Assembly (NCBI GenBank): GCA_900555435.1
Contig: USLH01000112.1
Coordinates: 1 to 7,458, forward strand
DNA from: an uncultured Oscillospiraceae bacterium
Lineage (GTDB): Bacteria > Bacillota > Clostridia > Oscillospirales > Ruminococcaceae
Direction of reading: 5' to 3'
Length of the DNA stretch: 7,458 nt
The translations under genes and the position numbers were made by a program. Below the pieces are notes generated by a model, which did no database searches, was not told where the DNA came from, and saw nothing but the letters and a program-made list of their open reading frames with translations. Positions 5,333-7,458 of the stretch are shown in pieces; within the stretch, counting starts at the first letter, position 1, and each line of letters begins with the position of its first letter.

Positions 5333-6604
5333 TTATTCGGTCAGGATCCCCTTGGAGAGCTTCCATGCGAGGATCCGGGTGACGGCAAGATCTACTGCTT
5401 CTTCGGAGATGGCTCCGGCATCCAGCGCTTCTTTTAAGGCGTTGAAGGCATCAGCCCCGTCTCGCTGCAGGATCAGGTCATTCCCCGCCCGGAGAGCCAC
5501 CACTGCCGGGTGCTCGTTCCCGGCAAACTTCACGATGGCTTCCATTTCCAAGGCATCGGTGAGGATAATTCCGGTGAAGTGAAGCTCCTCCCGGAGGATC
5601 CGGTGGACTTCCGGCGAAAGGGAAGCCGGGGCGTTGGGATCCATGGCGGTCACGGTGTTATGGGAGACCAAGACCGTTTCCGCCCCGGCGTCGATCCCGG
5701 CTTGGAAGGGGAGAAAGTCGGTTTCCCGGAAGGTTTCCATGCTCCGGTCGTCTACCGAAACGCCGGTATGGGTGTCCGCATTCCCACCGTAGCCCGGGAA
5801 GTGCTTCAGACAGGAGGAGATCCCGGCGGATTCCATGGCGGTCACTACTGTCCGGACGCAGTCGGCGGTTTCTTTTGCGGAAACGCCGAAGGTGCGGGCG
5901 TAGATGTAGGTGGAGCGGTCAGGGGCAATATCGCAGACGGGGGCCAGGTTCAGCTGGATTCCGAAGTCCAGTAGGAAGCGGGATTTCTCCGCCGCATCCG
6001 CTTCCAGAGCCGGAAGCCCACCGCTTGCGTAGACATCCTTCGGGGCAGGGAACGTTTCCCGGAGGGAAGAAAACTTGCTGACCCGGACGATCTCGCCGCC
6101 TTCCTCGTCTACGGAAAAAACCATAGGGATCCGGCTTTTATCCTGATAGCCCTGCAGGGTGGAGCGAATCTGATCGGCGGTGCGGTTTTCAAAGTCCTTG
6201 GCGAAGAGGACGAAGCCGCCGGGCTGGTACTGGTCGATAAAGGCGTCGCCGCCGCTGTTCGGGACGCCGCAGAGCAGCAGCTGGCCCAGCTTTTCCTCGA
6301 TCGTCAGGGTTTCCAGCTTGTCCAGTGCCGCTTCATAGCAGTTCCCGAAGCGGTCGGAAAGGGATAGCCCTTCCGGCAGGGAGAGAGTGGGCGAGCTGTT
6401 TTCGGGAGTGCTGCTTTCCGGTTTGGCGGAGGGGAAGGAGGGCTCCTCCGAGGAAGAAGCAGGTTCCGACTGGGAGGAGTCCGGCTCAGAAGGGGCGTCG
6501 GAAGGGGAAAGAAGGGTCATCAGGGTCCATCCGCAGACGCCTAGCAGGAGGAGGTTTAAGAGGATCACGATGACAAGGGTCGCTTTTCGATGATTGGCTT
6601 TCAT
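5333..6604 (-). CDS. Membrane-anchored GH3 beta-N-acetylhexosaminidase (NagZ type)
   Basis: This 423-residue glycoside hydrolase family 3 enzyme is predicted to cleave terminal N-acetylglucosamine from muropeptides or similar glycans. Residues 1-8 are basic and 9-32 form one hydrophobic segment. A Ser/Pro/Glu-rich linker fills about 33-75, and the catalytic domain begins near 90. Typical motifs are FSVDEEGG (163-170), KHFPGYG (267-273) with the Asp-Thr-His at 277-279 that serves as acid/base in NagZ-type GH3 enzymes, and LTDALEM (349-354) with D350 as the likely nucleophile. The cysteine at 24 does not sit in a good lipobox (LGVC), so a single-pass anchor is more likely than a lipoprotein. 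The catalytic domain would then face outward. AGAAAGG (plus 6611-6617) lies 6 bases before the ATG. The gene follows an AraC-type gene on the same strand by 105 bases. Substrate is inferred from the Asp-His dyad. Confidence 0.92.
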   Translation of the reverse strand: MKANHRKATLVIVILLNLLLLGVCGWTLMTLLSPSDAPSEPDSSQSEPASSSEEPSFPSAKPESSTPENSSPTLSLPEGLSLSDRFGNCYEAALDKLETLTIEEKLGQLLLCGVPNSGGDAFIDQYQPGGFVLFAKDFENRTADQIRSTLQGYQDKSRIPMVFSVDEEGGEIVRVSKFSSLRETFPAPKDVYASGGLPALEADAAEKSRFLLDFGIQLNLAPVCDIAPDRSTYIYARTFGVSAKETADCVRTVVTAMESAGISSCLKHFPGYGGNADTHTGVSVDDRSMETFRETDFLPFQAGIDAGAETVLVSHNTVTAMDPNAPASLSPEVHRILREELHFTGIILTDALEMEAIVKFAGNEHPAVVALRAGNDLILQRDGADAFNALKEALDAGAISEEAVDLAVTRILAWKLSKGILTE

Positions 6605-6663
6605 TGGCTGCCTTTCTGGCTGAAAATGCCGTTTGAGGATCAGGTCGGTTGGAAGGGGGTGCT

Positions 6664-6681
6664 GCCGGCGGATTTTCCGGC
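6664..6681 (-). other. Weak hairpin between AraC gene and GH3 gene
   Basis: GCCGG 6664-6668 pairs with CCGGC 6677-6681 with an 8-base loop, in the 105-base spacer between the two minus-strand genes. No T-run follows on the minus strand, so it is unlikely to terminate. I found no convincing -35/-10 pair for the GH3 gene in this spacer, so co-transcription with the regulator is the simplest reading. Confidence 0.25.
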
Positions 6682-6709
6682 GCTTTGCTGGATGAGGGCA
6701 AGCGGAAGA

Positions 6710-7458
6710 TTACGAGGCTTCGGAGGGAGCGGTCCTTCGGAGATATTCGGTGGGGGAGCAGCCGTAGATGCGGCGGAACTGGCGATGGAAGCTGGAAAGG
6801 GAGTTATAGCCCACCGCCAGGGCGGCTTCGAGGACGGGAAGCTCCCCTGTCTGGAGCAGGGAACAGGCGGCGGTCAGACGGACTTTATGGAGGTACTCCA
6901 AAGGCGTGACCTCCATGGCGTCCCAGAACCAGCGGCGGAGGGTAGTCTCGGTGATGTGAAATTCCCGGGCGATGACGGGGATGGTCAGGTCTTCCCGGAA
7001 ATGCTGGCTGATGTAGCTGACCACCGGGCCGATCCGGCTCCGGTCCCGGCGGGGCATGGGGTCGGAACCGGTCAGCATCCGGCTGTGGGTGATGATGAGA
7101 CTCTGGAGCAGCCCCCGGATGCATTCCAGAAAGAGGGGCGGGCGATCCAGCATCTCCGTGATGATCTGGTGAATGAGGAGATAGGGGACGGTGTCCGCTC
7201 CGAAAATGCTCAGGGAGGGGGGGACGCTTTTAGGGGAGAAAAGCTCCCGGCTGGCTTTGGCGCCCAGGTCGGAGAGGAGCAGCTCCGGGCAGAAGGTAGC
7301 GAAATACCACTGGCTGGGCTGCAGGCCGCTGCGGGCTTTGTGGAACTGTTCCGGATAAAGGATAGTGGCGCATGGGGCGGAAAAAGGCAGGGGATCCCCG
7401 TCGATGATGAATACGCCCGATCCGCTGAGGCATAGCCCCAGCTCCAGACCGTCGTGGT
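6710..7458 (-). CDS. AraC-family regulator with cupin-type sensor, 5' truncated
   Basis: This is a DNA-binding regulator whose frame stays open to the right edge, so its N-terminus is missing; 248 residues are visible. Visible residues 1-40 look like the AraC cupin ligand-binding barrel (LELGLCLSGSGVFIIDG, then ILYPEQFHKA). A linker follows from about 50-142. Residues 143-241 form the double helix-turn-helix: DLTIPVIAREFHITETTLRRW is the first HTH, and VLEAALAVGYNSLSSFHRQF then CSPTEYLRR is the second HTH with the family signature. An internal ATG at 7153 would cut off the sensor and is not the real start. It lies upstream of a GH3 hexosaminidase on the same strand, so it may control that gene or respond to amino sugars. 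No operator was identified. Translation from all visible codons shows no stop, so it is probably intact. Confidence 0.93.
   Translation of the reverse strand, partial: HDGLELGLCLSGSGVFIIDGDPLPFSAPCATILYPEQFHKARSGLQPSQWYFATFCPELLLSDLGAKASRELFSPKSVPPSLSIFGADTVPYLLIHQIITEMLDRPPLFLECIRGLLQSLIITHSRMLTGSDPMPRRDRSRIGPVVSYISQHFREDLTIPVIAREFHITETTLRRWFWDAMEVTPLEYLHKVRLTAACSLLQTGELPVLEAALAVGYNSLSSFHRQFRRIYGCSPTEYLRRTAPSEAS

Noticed and set aside
5333..6604. Lipoprotein signal in the GH3 enzyme (Cys24)
   Set aside because: The preceding residues LGV do not fit the lipobox, which needs a small residue at -1, so a single-pass membrane anchor is more likely.
6590..7435. 281-codon open frame on the plus strand opposite the AraC gene
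   Set aside because: It shares codon boundaries with the AraC gene, whose GC-rich codons rarely give stop codons on the opposite strand. Its translation is low-complexity Gly/Glu/Arg-rich with no recognisable domain and no good ribosome binding site, while the minus strand shows a clear AraC protein.
1..7458. CRISPR array, tRNA, rRNA, insertion sequence or phage genes
   Set aside because: No regularly spaced repeats, tRNA cloverleaf, rRNA segments, transposase motifs or phage structural genes were seen on reading both strands.

Overview
The window most likely comes from an anaerobic, GC-rich Clostridia, probably of the Oscillospiraceae/Ruminococcaceae type. The evidence is Firmicutes-style strong ribosome binding sites, a CD1247-like acidic zinc-ribbon protein next to efp, an FMN riboswitch in front of an ECF-type riboflavin transporter, and a PhoU-fused Na/Pi cotransporter. 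No species can be named from the sequence alone.

Layout. Bases 1-402 hold the 3' end of a metallo-aminopeptidase P (M24B) gene. A sigma-A-like promoter leads into efp (484-1041), followed by a small, arginine-free, acidic cysteine-rich zinc-ribbon protein (1122-1571). An FMN riboswitch aptamer (1618-1729) with a downstream intrinsic terminator (1771-1801) controls ribU (1849-2460), the substrate-binding component of a riboflavin ECF transporter, which ends in its own terminator. A new promoter (extended -10, with a possible Pho-box-like repeat just upstream) drives a two-gene unit. It encodes a Na/Pi cotransporter with a C-terminal PhoU domain (2678-4483) and, two bases after its stop, a DUF1275/YoaK-family membrane protein (4486-5157). 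A perfect 20-bp inverted repeat closes this unit.

The right third is on the minus strand and converges on that terminator. An AraC-type regulator (6710 to the window edge, 5' end missing) is followed after about 105 bp by a membrane-anchored GH3 beta-N-acetylhexosaminidase of the NagZ type (5333-6604).

Functionally this is a run of small, mostly independent units: peptide turnover and translation (peptidase, EF-P), riboflavin uptake under FMN control, phosphate import, and an amino-sugar hydrolase next to a probable regulator. I see no mobile element, CRISPR array, tRNA or rRNA, and no convincing undescribed multi-gene system. The points most worth a second look are the Cys/Gly tail of the zinc-ribbon protein, the coupled NptA-DUF1275 pair with its possible Pho control, and the repeat-bearing gap at 5199-5332.
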